A stretch of 23,266 nucleotides of DNA, from positions 1-23,266 of the forward strand of contig JBICID010000132.1 of assembly GCA_043101615.1 (NCBI GenBank). Reading direction: 5' to 3'. Source of the DNA: JBLHKT01 sp043101615. Its GTDB lineage: Bacteria > Planctomycetota > Phycisphaerae > Phycisphaerales > UBA1924. A model generated the notes under the pieces. It was not told where the DNA came from and ran no database searches. It saw only the letters and a list, made by a program, of their open reading frames with translations. Position 1 is the stretch's first letter; each line of letters opens with the position of its first letter. This document shows, one piece after another, positions 16,501 through 22,354 of this stretch. The translations under genes and the position numbers were made by a program.

Positions 16501-16855
16501 GCGCCGTCAGGATCGACAGCCCCAGCCGGTGGATCGTCGACGTGCGGACACGGTCCGCCGTCGAGGGATCGATACGGCCCGCGAGCCGGTCGGAGAGCTC
16601 CCGGGCGGCCTTGTTGGTGAAGGTCACCGCCAGCACGGATTCCGGATCGGCCCCGCGCGCCGTGAGCGTGTGCTCGATCCGCGCGATCATCACGCGCGTC
16701 TTGCCCGTGCCCGGGCCGGCCAGCACCACCAGCGGGCCCCCCTCGTGCTCGACCGCGCGGCGCTGGGCCTCGTTGAGCGTGTGCGGCTCGGGGGCGGGGG
16801 GGGCGGGGGGGGCGGGGTCGGTCTCGGGGCGGTTGTGCAGCGAGGGCTGGGGCAT
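13523..16855 (-). CDS. UvrD/Rep-type superfamily 1 helicase fused to a RecB-like PD-(D/E)XK nuclease
   Basis: DNA repair helicase-nuclease of 1110 residues. After a Pro/Ala-rich start it shows Q-motif LNEAQRRAV, Walker A GPGTGKT (47-53), TFTNKAARE (motif Ia), Walker B VDEFQD (264-269), GDDDQAIYRFRGS (motif III, 294-306), TNYRS, TAHSAKGLEF (645-654) and RRVFYVACTRAR (702-713). The C-terminal part (about 870-1110) has YDTCPRC (Cys879, Cys882), GTAVHEAL (His906), LDRVD (1000-1004), IIDYKTG (Asp1014, Lys1016) and LQMGLY (Gln1032): a complete RecB-type nuclease core. Two more cysteines occur at 1100 and 1104. The architecture resembles AdnA/AddA-like or PcrA-nuclease fusions, with no partner gene nearby. 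TACACT lies seven bases before the ATG, with no ribosome-binding site. Confidence 0.95.
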   Translation of the reverse strand: MPQPSLHNRPETDPAPPAPPAPEPHTLNEAQRRAVEHEGGPLVVLAGPGTGKTRVMIARIEHTLTARGADPESVLAVTFTNKAARELSDRLAGRIDPSTADRVRTSTIHRLGLSILTAHADRAGLPPSPELIDSSQQRLLLEELTDAHRLFRQLASSGIPSAIERAGETLSLLNNSAVSPADALAHAQARLAELESDGAPEARRERASLERFREEARLGGLFQRACLERGWVTFDDLMRLPAELLERDRLAADMTRAGARHVMVDEFQDVNAAQIRLLRALCPPATNPDLAVVGDDDQAIYRFRGSDEQSFTRFGRIWPTATTITLDTNYRSTQPVLDVANAIITGANSRFAPDKEIRRERAHEGTPPPVTAVRITEQKQSGEAIATAILRMRRGELHAKKGIAFSEMAVLCRTNTEAQRVLAELEVEGIPAVAARRPTPLDDAGVQDLFAWIDLLVNPAAPAEVLRLLTRPPVSADPQHAFSLVRAFRAVSSRARLSSALDDDPDPDPGDGPAPTFVAFLRERYADDPAARAFLAIAEELAPVATQARADEAVLRIIRRVGLMTADLIGDDDHLARATSVASVLRFARERVSRLEQPRDLRAFWRYYQRLSDKEKARFDPAGEARLETDEDANPDGRNAVSVVTAHSAKGLEFDTVFVARVVSGHGFPQSNRSEDAALPAGLGPADVTGLSGAQRHDDEERRVFYVACTRARRRLVLVGTTPKDKRSKSYMNELLRTPGLVEAIDASDLFLTGRARDELETEALEFRQRADARDLLDRACVEARRDAARALALAERDDGDRTPPEAMRALASAADRLRLVGQARRTGTVPGWAEDAGLSEFGETVRRALVGEAAPSRRHPVAGPLDLSYSKINLYDTCPRCYFVEHVLRLRDTTGPAQLVGTAVHEALHRFYDRWRAADAEGEPTPTLDDLQALAHRYFLESWPEDQEVDHRQLLQIRSQLDRFWERHHNRDLHIAELERDVRLRWALDGQTHTVRVKLDRVDLTPSGERIIDYKTGHPRDSLVNVKKTDLQMGLYMLALRQLRQDPELDGVCEYWLLQSGEVGPIAFADLNVDRISAKVDKAIRGILAGEFDRKSAGCTGPCAILDPL
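16790..16817 (+). repeat. G-run cluster with quadruplex potential inside the helicase 5' end
   Basis: Four G runs (5, 8, 8 and 4 bases) are separated by single C residues on the plus strand, the template strand of the helicase gene. They encode the Pro-Ala repeat APPAPPAPEP near residues 15-24. Confidence 0.7.
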
Positions 16856-16862
16856 CGGTGCG

Positions 16863-16868
16863 AGTGTA
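16863..16868 (-). promoter_or_regulatory. -10-like TACACT seven bases before the helicase start
   Basis: On the minus strand TACACT is followed by CGCACCG and the ATG. It lies within the 19-base gap after rsmD, so the helicase may be transcribed separately as a leaderless message. It is the same hexamer as upstream of atpG. Confidence 0.5.
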
Positions 16869-16874
16869 CCGGGG

Positions 16875-17633
16875 TCAGCCGCACCCCTTCTTCATGTACA
16901 GGTGCAGGGCCGTGTGCCGGTAGACGTGCGTCTCGGGCCCGTCGGCGTTGTCCAGGCGCAGCGGGACGTCCACACGCCGGACCGGGTGCTTCTGGGGCCC
17001 CTCGAAGAACTCGGCCCAGTCGTCGTCCTCGTCCAGCGCGTCGAGCTCCTCGTCGGTCATCTCGACCATCGCGTCGCCGTCGATCACCACGACCTCGGGC
17101 TCGGGGGCGGGGCGACCGCCCTCGGTCGCGTCCTCGTCGGGCACGACGTGGTAGAACGGCGAGGGGGTGCGCAGGCAGGCGAAGCCCGTGTCCGCCAGCC
17201 GGTCGATCAGGCGCGAGAAGGCCAGCGAGACCCGCGGCCACTGCTCGGGGTCGCGCACCAGCGGGTAGGGGGGGTCGAAGAAGACGATGTCGGCCGGACG
17301 CGGGCAGCGGGCCAGCGCCGCGGGCGAGAGGGCGTCGCCCGTGACGATCTCGCACCGGTCCAGCACCCCCATGTCACGCGCGTTCTTCTCCAGCACCGCC
17401 GCGACGCGACGGTCCTTCTCGAAGAAGACCACGTGCTCGGCCCCGCGCGAGACCGCCTCGAGCCCGAACGAGCCGGTGCCCGCGAACCCGTCGAACACGC
17501 GCGCCCCCTCCCAGTGCCCACGCAGCAGGTTGAACAGGGCCTCCTTGACCACCGACGGCAGCGGGCGCGTCTGGGCGGACTCGGGCGGGCCGAGGAGCTT
17601 CTTGCCTTTGTGGGTGCCGCCCGAAATACGCAT
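16875..17633 (-). CDS. rsmD: RsmD-family 16S rRNA (guanine-N2) methyltransferase with acidic insert
   Basis: Cytoplasmic SAM-dependent enzyme expected to methylate a guanine (G966 in E. coli numbering) of 16S rRNA. It begins with the family signature MRISGGTHKGKKL, then RPLPSVVKEALFNLL. The SAM-binding loop is FDGFAGTGSFGLEA (47-60), and the catalytic DPPY motif is at 120-123. At 252 residues it is longer than the usual 180-200. The excess is a segment at about 165-216 rich in acidic residues (TDEELDALDEDDDWAEFFEG) before the last strands (HVYRHTALHLYMKKG). The start is fixed by the conserved MRISGG; no clear ribosome-binding site precedes it. It is followed after 19 bases by the helicase gene. 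Confidence 0.92.
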   Translation of the reverse strand: MRISGGTHKGKKLLGPPESAQTRPLPSVVKEALFNLLRGHWEGARVFDGFAGTGSFGLEAVSRGAEHVVFFEKDRRVAAVLEKNARDMGVLDRCEIVTGDALSPAALARCPRPADIVFFDPPYPLVRDPEQWPRVSLAFSRLIDRLADTGFACLRTPSPFYHVVPDEDATEGGRPAPEPEVVVIDGDAMVEMTDEELDALDEDDDWAEFFEGPQKHPVRRVDVPLRLDNADGPETHVYRHTALHLYMKKGCG

Positions 17634-17692
17634 GGAGGACCAAACGCCGAGCGGGCGGGCGGGTCAAGCGGGCGCGGGGCGGGGCGGGGAAG

Positions 17693-17732
17693 AAAAAACC
17701 GCCGAGCTCGACCCTGCGGGAAGCTCGGCGGT
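17693..17732 (-). terminator. Rho-independent terminator on the minus strand
   Basis: Perfect 11-bp arms ACCGCCGAGCT (17698-17708) and AGCTCGGCGGT (17722-17732) with a 13-base loop. The A-run 17693-17698 becomes the T-tract on the minus strand. It ends transcription of the unknown gene at 17793-18455 and isolates it from rsmD. Confidence 0.92.
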
Positions 17733-17792
17733 CTGTGTGCCCCGTTGGGACTGGGCGAAAATCGTGCAACAGTCGCGGGGGGTGATGGTCGG

Positions 17793-18455
17793 TCAGGCGG
17801 TCTCGCGCCGGGTGTGCTCCATCAGCAGGTCCACGGGCTTGGTGACCACCGGCGGGGTGTCCAGACCGGAGACCAGACGCCAGAACGGCTCTTCGGTGCC
17901 CTCGGCCATCCAGCAGCGGAACTGGCCCCGCTGGTCCCGGGCGTACCGCTCCAGGTTCGGCCCGCCGGTGAACACCGCTCGCTGGAACAGCAGGCGGTGG
18001 GAGGTGGAGTACTCGGATTCGGCGGCGACGCCCAGGATGGCGTCGACGACGCGTGAGAACAGGTTCGGGTCGGCCCGCAGGAGCACGTCGGCGTCGTTCA
18101 AGATGAGGTAGCGGGCCCGGGGGGGCAGCTGGCCCGGCCAGGACTCGTGCGAGCGGAGCAGCTCGGTCAGCCCGTGCGGGCCGTCGATCTCGCGATGCAG
18201 CTCCGGCCCGGGGATCTGACGCTCGATCTGGTCGCACAGGTGGTCGAGCGAGGTGATCGAGCGTCCGTGGAGGACGACGACCTCGACTCGCTGCTGGTGT
18301 GACAGGAAGCGGTAGAGCTCGGCCGCGAACCGGGCCCGCAGGCGGGGCCGGTCGGACCAGGCGACGAGGTGCTGGTGATCGAGGCCGGCCATGACCTCCG
18401 GCTGCCAGTGCCGGCTGCCGAGAATGGACGGTGCTGTGTCAGCGACTCCAAACAT
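17793..18455 (-). CDS. Protein of unknown function, P-loop-like fold without a Walker A
   Basis: I do not recognise a family. The 220-residue soluble product has no signal peptide or membrane segment. The order of elements is reminiscent of an AAA+/P-loop core: a strand VEVVVLHGRSI (about 58-68) where a P-loop would normally follow but does not. A helix follows, then ARYLILNDADVLLRADP (about 115-131), a hydrophobic strand ending in N-D-A-D like a Walker B. A later Arg-rich segment is present. This fold suggestion is an inference only. The ATG at 18455 is chosen because TAGGGT precedes it by six bases and no longer start fits. It has its own terminator and is divergent from the LuxR-type regulator. 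Confidence 0.8.
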   Translation of the reverse strand: MFGVADTAPSILGSRHWQPEVMAGLDHQHLVAWSDRPRLRARFAAELYRFLSHQQRVEVVVLHGRSITSLDHLCDQIERQIPGPELHREIDGPHGLTELLRSHESWPGQLPPRARYLILNDADVLLRADPNLFSRVVDAILGVAAESEYSTSHRLLFQRAVFTGGPNLERYARDQRGQFRCWMAEGTEEPFWRLVSGLDTPPVVTKPVDLLMEHTRRETA

Positions 18456-18461
18456 ATACGC

Positions 18462-18467
18462 ACCCTA
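18462..18467 (-). promoter_or_regulatory. -10-like TAGGGT six bases before the unknown gene at 18455
   Basis: The minus strand reads TAGGGT, then GCGTAT, then ATG, with exactly the hexamer and spacing seen before the PhnP-like gene at 8269. A weak ribosome-binding role of AGGG cannot be excluded. Confidence 0.48.
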
Positions 18468-18929
18468 CTGGGCTGGAGGGATCACCCTTGCTGGCGTCCG
18501 TGCTCTGTTAGCCCATTCACGAGACTGGAGAACCACACGGGCCTGCACACCCGTCCAATCAAGATGCCCCAAATCTGACTCATGACCACCGACTCCACCG
18601 ATCGGGTGGGAAAATGCCGGGATTTCTGCCTGCACGGGTCAGAAGGAGGCCGGGGTAGATTACCCATTTTGCCTCGGGTGTGCGCGCCCGCCTCCCCCGC
18701 TGACACCCGACCAGAACGCCATCACAATCTTTTCATCCCGAAAAGAAGCGTGCGGGCACCGGGACGCCGATGATAAAGGGGGTGCATAAGGGCCCTGCTT
18801 CCGGTGGTCGTTCGCGCCGGAATGGGCATGTTGCATGTAGAATATCGGACAGTGGGACGGAGTTCCCCTGTTCCGGCGATGGGCCGGCTGCGTTCCGCCG
18901 GCGGCCTGGCACTTGAAAGGCGGTCAGCG
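18468..18929. other. 462-bp divergent intergenic region with regulatory signals
   Basis: This is the longest stretch without a supported gene, and it is less GC-rich than its surroundings. Signals seen are an inverted repeat GGGTA-GAT-TACCC (18653-18665) followed by ATTTT, and a -10-like TAGAAT at 18838-18843, about 87 bases before the regulator start. Short open frames on both strands have no ribosome-binding site or recognisable product. Confidence 0.5.
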
Positions 18930-19901
18930 ATGCACGAGCAGACGGCGGGACCCGAGCGCATGGAGCTTCCCCCGTTCGAGCGGATGGCGCGTGTCATGGA
19001 GCGGGTGCTCGAGCTGCCCGCCGTCGCCACGCTGGACTGGGGCGATCGCGCGGCCCAGAGCCTGACGCACATCGAGTCACCCAGCCGCGTCTGCCTGCTC
19101 ATCGCGACGCTGGACTCGTCGGGCACCATCCGCTCGCACGAGGCCGCCGGCGTCGCGACCACCGGGGACGAACGCAACGAGGTCGAGAGCAAGGCGGTGA
19201 TCGAGCTGCGCAGCCGGGCCGAGCGCCTCAGCGACATCGGCTTCCGCCTGCCGCACGCGATCGGCAACGGGCAGTGCGTGGTGGACTGGGCGAACCAGCT
19301 GGTGAGCGTGCCGACCTGGCGCGACACGGCGCTGGAGCGCCTGTGGGGCGGGCTGGACACGAGCGACCTGGCCGTCGGCATCGGCCCGATCGGCGGGGCC
19401 GAGCCGGGGCGGGTGCTGATCGCGATGGTCGGGCTGACGGGCGAGGGCGAACGGCGCCCGCGGTTCCAGTCGACCGAGATCGAGATCTTCCGCGCCGCGA
19501 TGCCGCGCCTGCTGGCCCGCACCGAGCTGGCGGTCGGTCACGAGAAGAGCAGCGAGACCCGCTGGCTCACGGCACGCGAGCAGGAGGTGCTCGAGCACCT
19601 GACGCTCGGGCTCAGCGTCCGCGAGATCGCCGAGACCATCGAGCGCAGCCCGCACACCGTGCACGACCACGTCAAGAGCCTGCACCGGAAGCTGAACGCG
19701 TCGAGCCGCGGCGAGCTGGTGGCCCGGGCCCTGGGCTACCTCGACCAGGACCACCGCGTCCGCGGCCCCTTCTCCGAGGCCAGCCCGAAGCCCAGCGGGA
19801 CCAGCACCGCACGCGAGGAGCTCGCCAGGGTTGTCCGAGGCGACGGCACCCCCGTGACCAGCGGGATCGGGCAGGCCAGGAAGCTCACGCCCCCCGCCTG
19901 A
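18930..19901 (+). CDS. LuxR-type DNA-binding transcriptional regulator
   Basis: Predicted cytoplasmic transcription factor of 323 residues. The C-terminal LuxR/GerE helix-turn-helix (about 213-268) is clear: LTAREQEVLEHLTLGLSVREIA, then SPHTVHDHVKSLHRKL and SRGELVARAL. No response-regulator receiver domain precedes it. The N-terminal 200 residues hold alternating hydrophobic segments (SRVCLLIATLD, GRVLIAMVGLTG) compatible with a GAF/PAS-like sensor, which I cannot confirm. A 55-residue polar tail follows the HTH. The frame is open upstream to 18804, but the ATG at 18930 has AAAGG nine bases before it and avoids a long unlikely N-terminus. It is divergent from the unknown gene at 18455 and convergent with the lipoprotein gene. 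Confidence 0.88.
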   Translation: MHEQTAGPERMELPPFERMARVMERVLELPAVATLDWGDRAAQSLTHIESPSRVCLLIATLDSSGTIRSHEAAGVATTGDERNEVESKAVIELRSRAERLSDIGFRLPHAIGNGQCVVDWANQLVSVPTWRDTALERLWGGLDTSDLAVGIGPIGGAEPGRVLIAMVGLTGEGERRPRFQSTEIEIFRAAMPRLLARTELAVGHEKSSETRWLTAREQEVLEHLTLGLSVREIAETIERSPHTVHDHVKSLHRKLNASSRGELVARALGYLDQDHRVRGPFSEASPKPSGTSTAREELARVVRGDGTPVTSGIGQARKLTPPA

Positions 19902-19979
19902 GACCGGCAGCGCCGCCCCCCGCACCCAACGAGTTCTTTGAGATCAGGCTGCGTCGTCGAGACACCCCGAGCCGCACGC

Positions 19980-20549
19980 CTAGGAGGCGTCGCCGGTGAT
20001 CTTGGAGCGCAGGCGTTGCGTCAGGCGAGACTCCAGGCGGGTGTCACGCCCGATCGGCGTGAGGTACCGCCCCGCGAGGCCCCTGTCCTCGGCCAGCTCG
20101 TCCACCGACACCGAGTTGAGCGACACCGACTCGGTCTCCAGGCGCGAGCCGGGGGCCCGCAGCCGGTACACGGTCACCTCGACCGCCATCTCGCGGTCCG
20201 GGGCCTCGCCGGGATCGGCCTGCCCGGGATCCCCCTCCCCGGGATGGAAGGTCACACGGACCACGCGCCGGTGGTCGTTGACGAAGTCGTCCCATTCCTG
20301 GCCGATGGTGGACTGCTCGGTGTCCCAGGGCGTCGCCAGACCGGCCGTGGGCTTCGGGCGGGTCTCGATCACGCCCGCGTTCGCGTCGATCCGCTCGAGC
20401 TCGAAGCCCATCCAGCGGAGCTCGTCGCGCACGGCGTCGAAGGCGTCGGCGTAGGACCGGGCCTCGACGGGGACGGGCCCGGCGTCCGGGCGCGCGGCGC
20501 AGGAGGCGAGCAGGACGAGCGGGGCAAGCAGCAGCGCGAGGCGTGGCAT
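19980..20549 (-). CDS. Predicted lipoprotein of unknown function
   Basis: A 189-residue product with a lipoprotein signal: MPRLALLLAPLVLLASC with lipobox L-A-S-C and Cys17, so it is expected to be lipid-anchored outside the inner membrane. The mature part is a small alpha/beta domain. It starts with SYADAFDAVRDELRWMGFELERIDANAGVIETRP, a pattern resembling other small envelope lipoproteins, and continues with VVRVTFHPG and AVEVTVYRLRAP strands. No enzymatic motif is seen. It begins 12 bases after the decarboxylase stop codon, so it could be co-transcribed. TACCCT directly after that stop, six bases before the ATG, suggests an additional promoter. Confidence 0.88.
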   Translation of the reverse strand: MPRLALLLAPLVLLASCAARPDAGPVPVEARSYADAFDAVRDELRWMGFELERIDANAGVIETRPKPTAGLATPWDTEQSTIGQEWDDFVNDHRRVVRVTFHPGEGDPGQADPGEAPDREMAVEVTVYRLRAPGSRLETESVSLNSVSVDELAEDRGLAGRYLTPIGRDTRLESRLTQRLRSKITGDAS

Positions 20550-20555
20550 GGTGTC

Positions 20556-20561
20556 AGGGTA
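20556..20561 (-). promoter_or_regulatory. -10-like TACCCT six bases before the lipoprotein start
   Basis: The minus strand reads TGA (decarboxylase stop), TACCCT, GACACC, ATG. There is no Shine-Dalgarno sequence. The hexamer lies directly against the upstream stop codon. Confidence 0.48.
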
Positions 20562-22055
20562 TCAGGCGAGCAGGGCGGTCGCGGCGCGGTCGATCTCCTC
20601 CATCGCCTCGTCCACGTGCGCGCCCTCGGTCCGGGCCCCGCCGATGGCGACGCGCGCGACGTACCGGGGTTCGGTGGCGTGCCCCCCGTCCGCGAAGCGT
20701 GTGTGCGACAGGAAGACCCGCCCGCGCGCGTTGACGGCCCGCACCAGGCCCTCGGTCAGCGCGTCGGTCTCCATGCGGAAGCAGACCAGCGCGGTGCGCC
20801 GCGTGCCGACCAGGCGGAAGCGCGGGTCGCCCCCCAGGCGTCGCTCGAGCGACTCGGCGAGCGCCACGTGCCCCCGGATGTAGGCCCGCAGGCCCTCCAG
20901 CCCGTAGTGGCGCAGCACGAACCAGAGCTTGAGGGCGCGGAATGACCGCCCCAGCGGGATCTGCCAGTCGCGGTAGTCGATCACGCTCCCGGCGTCGGTC
21001 GCCTCGTTGCGGAGGTACTCGGGCGTGAGCGAGAGGGCCGCGGTGACGCCGGCGCGGTCCGCGGTCCAGAACAGGTCGCAGTCGAAGTTGGTGAGCAGCC
21101 ACTTGTGCGGGTTCAGGCAGAGCGAGTCGGCCCGCTCGAGCCCCCGCGCGAGGTGGCCGAACTCCGGGCAGACCAGTGCGGCCCCGGTGTACGCCCCGTC
21201 CACGTGCAGCCAGGGCTTCGGGTCGGGGCAGAGCTCCGCGATCGCGTCCGCGATGGCGGGGAGCGGGTCCACGCCCTCCGTGCCTGTGGTGCCCAGCGTG
21301 GCGGTGACCGAGCAGGGCACCCCGCCCCTGGCGAGGTCGCCGGCCACGGCGTCGCGCAGCGCGTCGGTGAGCATGGCCCCGGAGGCGTCGGTCGGGATCA
21401 GGCGGACCTGCGAGCGGTCGTCGGGCCCGAGCGCGAGGCCGGCGATCATCGCGCCCTTGACCACCGAGGAGTGGGCCTGGTCCGAGGTGTACACCCGCAG
21501 CGATCCGATCTCGTGCCCCGCACGCCGGGCCCGGTCGCGCCCCGCGAGCATCGCGATGAGCGTGGACTCGGACGCGGTCCCCTGGATGCACCCGCCCCCC
21601 TGCGTGCCGCCCGAGGCGTGCGTGGACAGGAACCGCTCGGGCAGGGCGAAGGCCCCGACGCACCAGTCAAGCAGACGCGTCTCGAGCTCGGTCGCGGCGG
21701 GCGAGGTCGCCCAGAGCATCCCGTTGACGTTCAGCACCGCGCCGGCGAGCACGCCCAGCGTCCCGGGCCCCGAGGCGTTGCACGGGAAGTAGCCGAAGAA
21801 GCGGGGCGACTGCCAGTGCAGCAGGTTGGGCACGACGAGCCGGTCGAGGTCGCGCCGGATGGCGTCCCACTCGTCGTCCGGGTTCGGGGTCGATTCCGGC
21901 GGGGCGTCTGGCAGGACGCCGAGCAGGTCCCCGGGCCCGCCGGCGGGCGTGACCGGGCGCTCGTCGAGCGAGTCCCAGTACCGCTCGGCCCAGTCGAGCA
22001 TGCGCTCGGCCTGTGCGCGGAACTGATCCCGGGTCATGTGCGGGGGCTGGGGCAT
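20562..22055 (-). CDS. Group II pyridoxal-phosphate-dependent decarboxylase (aromatic amino acid decarboxylase type)
   Basis: Cytoplasmic PLP enzyme of 497 residues expected to decarboxylate an L-amino acid to its amine. It shows the family N-terminal signature HWQSPRFFGYFPCNAS (80-95). TSDQAHSSVVKGA contains His195, which stacks on the cofactor. HVDGAYTGAAL (Asp286) contacts the pyridine nitrogen, and NPHKWLLTNFDCD has the Schiff-base Lys318. ATLGTTGTEGVDPL is also typical. The best match in style is the aromatic-L-amino-acid/tyrosine decarboxylase branch, but the exact substrate (Trp, Tyr, Phe, Dopa or other) cannot be read from motifs. The start at 22055 has TACCTT five bases upstream and no ribosome-binding site; a second ATG six codons in is possible. 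Confidence 0.94.
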   Translation of the reverse strand: MPQPPHMTRDQFRAQAERMLDWAERYWDSLDERPVTPAGGPGDLLGVLPDAPPESTPNPDDEWDAIRRDLDRLVVPNLLHWQSPRFFGYFPCNASGPGTLGVLAGAVLNVNGMLWATSPAATELETRLLDWCVGAFALPERFLSTHASGGTQGGGCIQGTASESTLIAMLAGRDRARRAGHEIGSLRVYTSDQAHSSVVKGAMIAGLALGPDDRSQVRLIPTDASGAMLTDALRDAVAGDLARGGVPCSVTATLGTTGTEGVDPLPAIADAIAELCPDPKPWLHVDGAYTGAALVCPEFGHLARGLERADSLCLNPHKWLLTNFDCDLFWTADRAGVTAALSLTPEYLRNEATDAGSVIDYRDWQIPLGRSFRALKLWFVLRHYGLEGLRAYIRGHVALAESLERRLGGDPRFRLVGTRRTALVCFRMETDALTEGLVRAVNARGRVFLSHTRFADGGHATEPRYVARVAIGGARTEGAHVDEAMEEIDRAATALLA

Positions 22056-22060
22056 CCGGA

Positions 22061-22066
22061 AAGGTA
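22061..22066 (-). promoter_or_regulatory. -10-like TACCTT five bases before the decarboxylase start
   Basis: On the minus strand TACCTT is followed by TCCGG and the ATG at 22055. No Shine-Dalgarno sequence is present, consistent with a leaderless or near-leaderless transcript. Confidence 0.42.
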
Positions 22067-22127
22067 GGCCGCGGGCGCAGGACGCCCCCGGGTTCGGGAT
22101 CGGGAGCTGTTCCGGGGAGAGGTTTCA

Positions 22128-22143
22128 GAAATCTCAGGATTTC
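22128..22143. repeat. Short inverted repeat in the decarboxylase/CRTAC1 divergent region
   Basis: GAAATC-TCAG-GATTTC is a perfect 6-bp dyad in a locally AT-rich patch of the 299-bp divergent region. It lies 12 bases before the -35-like hexamer of the plus-strand promoter. It is a possible operator, or chance. Confidence 0.35.
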
Positions 22144-22154
22144 GTGCATCTTTC

Positions 22155-22183
22155 TTGCGTGCATAGCGCGATTCGAGTAGTCT
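22155..22183 (+). promoter_or_regulatory. Candidate promoter for the CRTAC1-family gene
   Basis: TTGCGT (22155-22160) and TAGTCT (22178-22183) are separated by 17 bases. This would give a leader of about 165 bases before the ATG at 22355. Confidence 0.4.
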
Positions 22184-22354
22184 GGCGGTCAGCGCGGCCG
22201 GAGGTCGCGCGGGTCTTGTGCGTCCTCGTTCTGAGGGCGCGAAATCACCGCCCCCGGTGCTGTTTCAGGGGCACGGTCAGTAAGTGTGCGATGTGGACGG
22301 CGTGTCCGAGTGGTCACGTTCTCATGTCGTTGTGTTAGACGAAGGGTCTCAGCG

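Noticed and set aside
13385..17344. Plus-strand open frame of 1319 codons opposite the helicase and rsmD
   Set aside because: The product is Arg/Gln/Leu-rich without domains, while the minus strand encodes complete conserved helicase and methyltransferase motifs.
18482..18706. Minus-strand 74-codon frame in the long divergent intergenic region
   Set aside because: No ribosome-binding site, no leaderless hexamer and no recognisable product; it would overlap other short frames in the same region.
18804..18929. Upstream extension of the LuxR-type regulator to 18804
   Set aside because: It would include the TAGAAT promoter-like hexamer and 42 residues unlike a protein start; the ATG at 18930 has AAAGG upstream.
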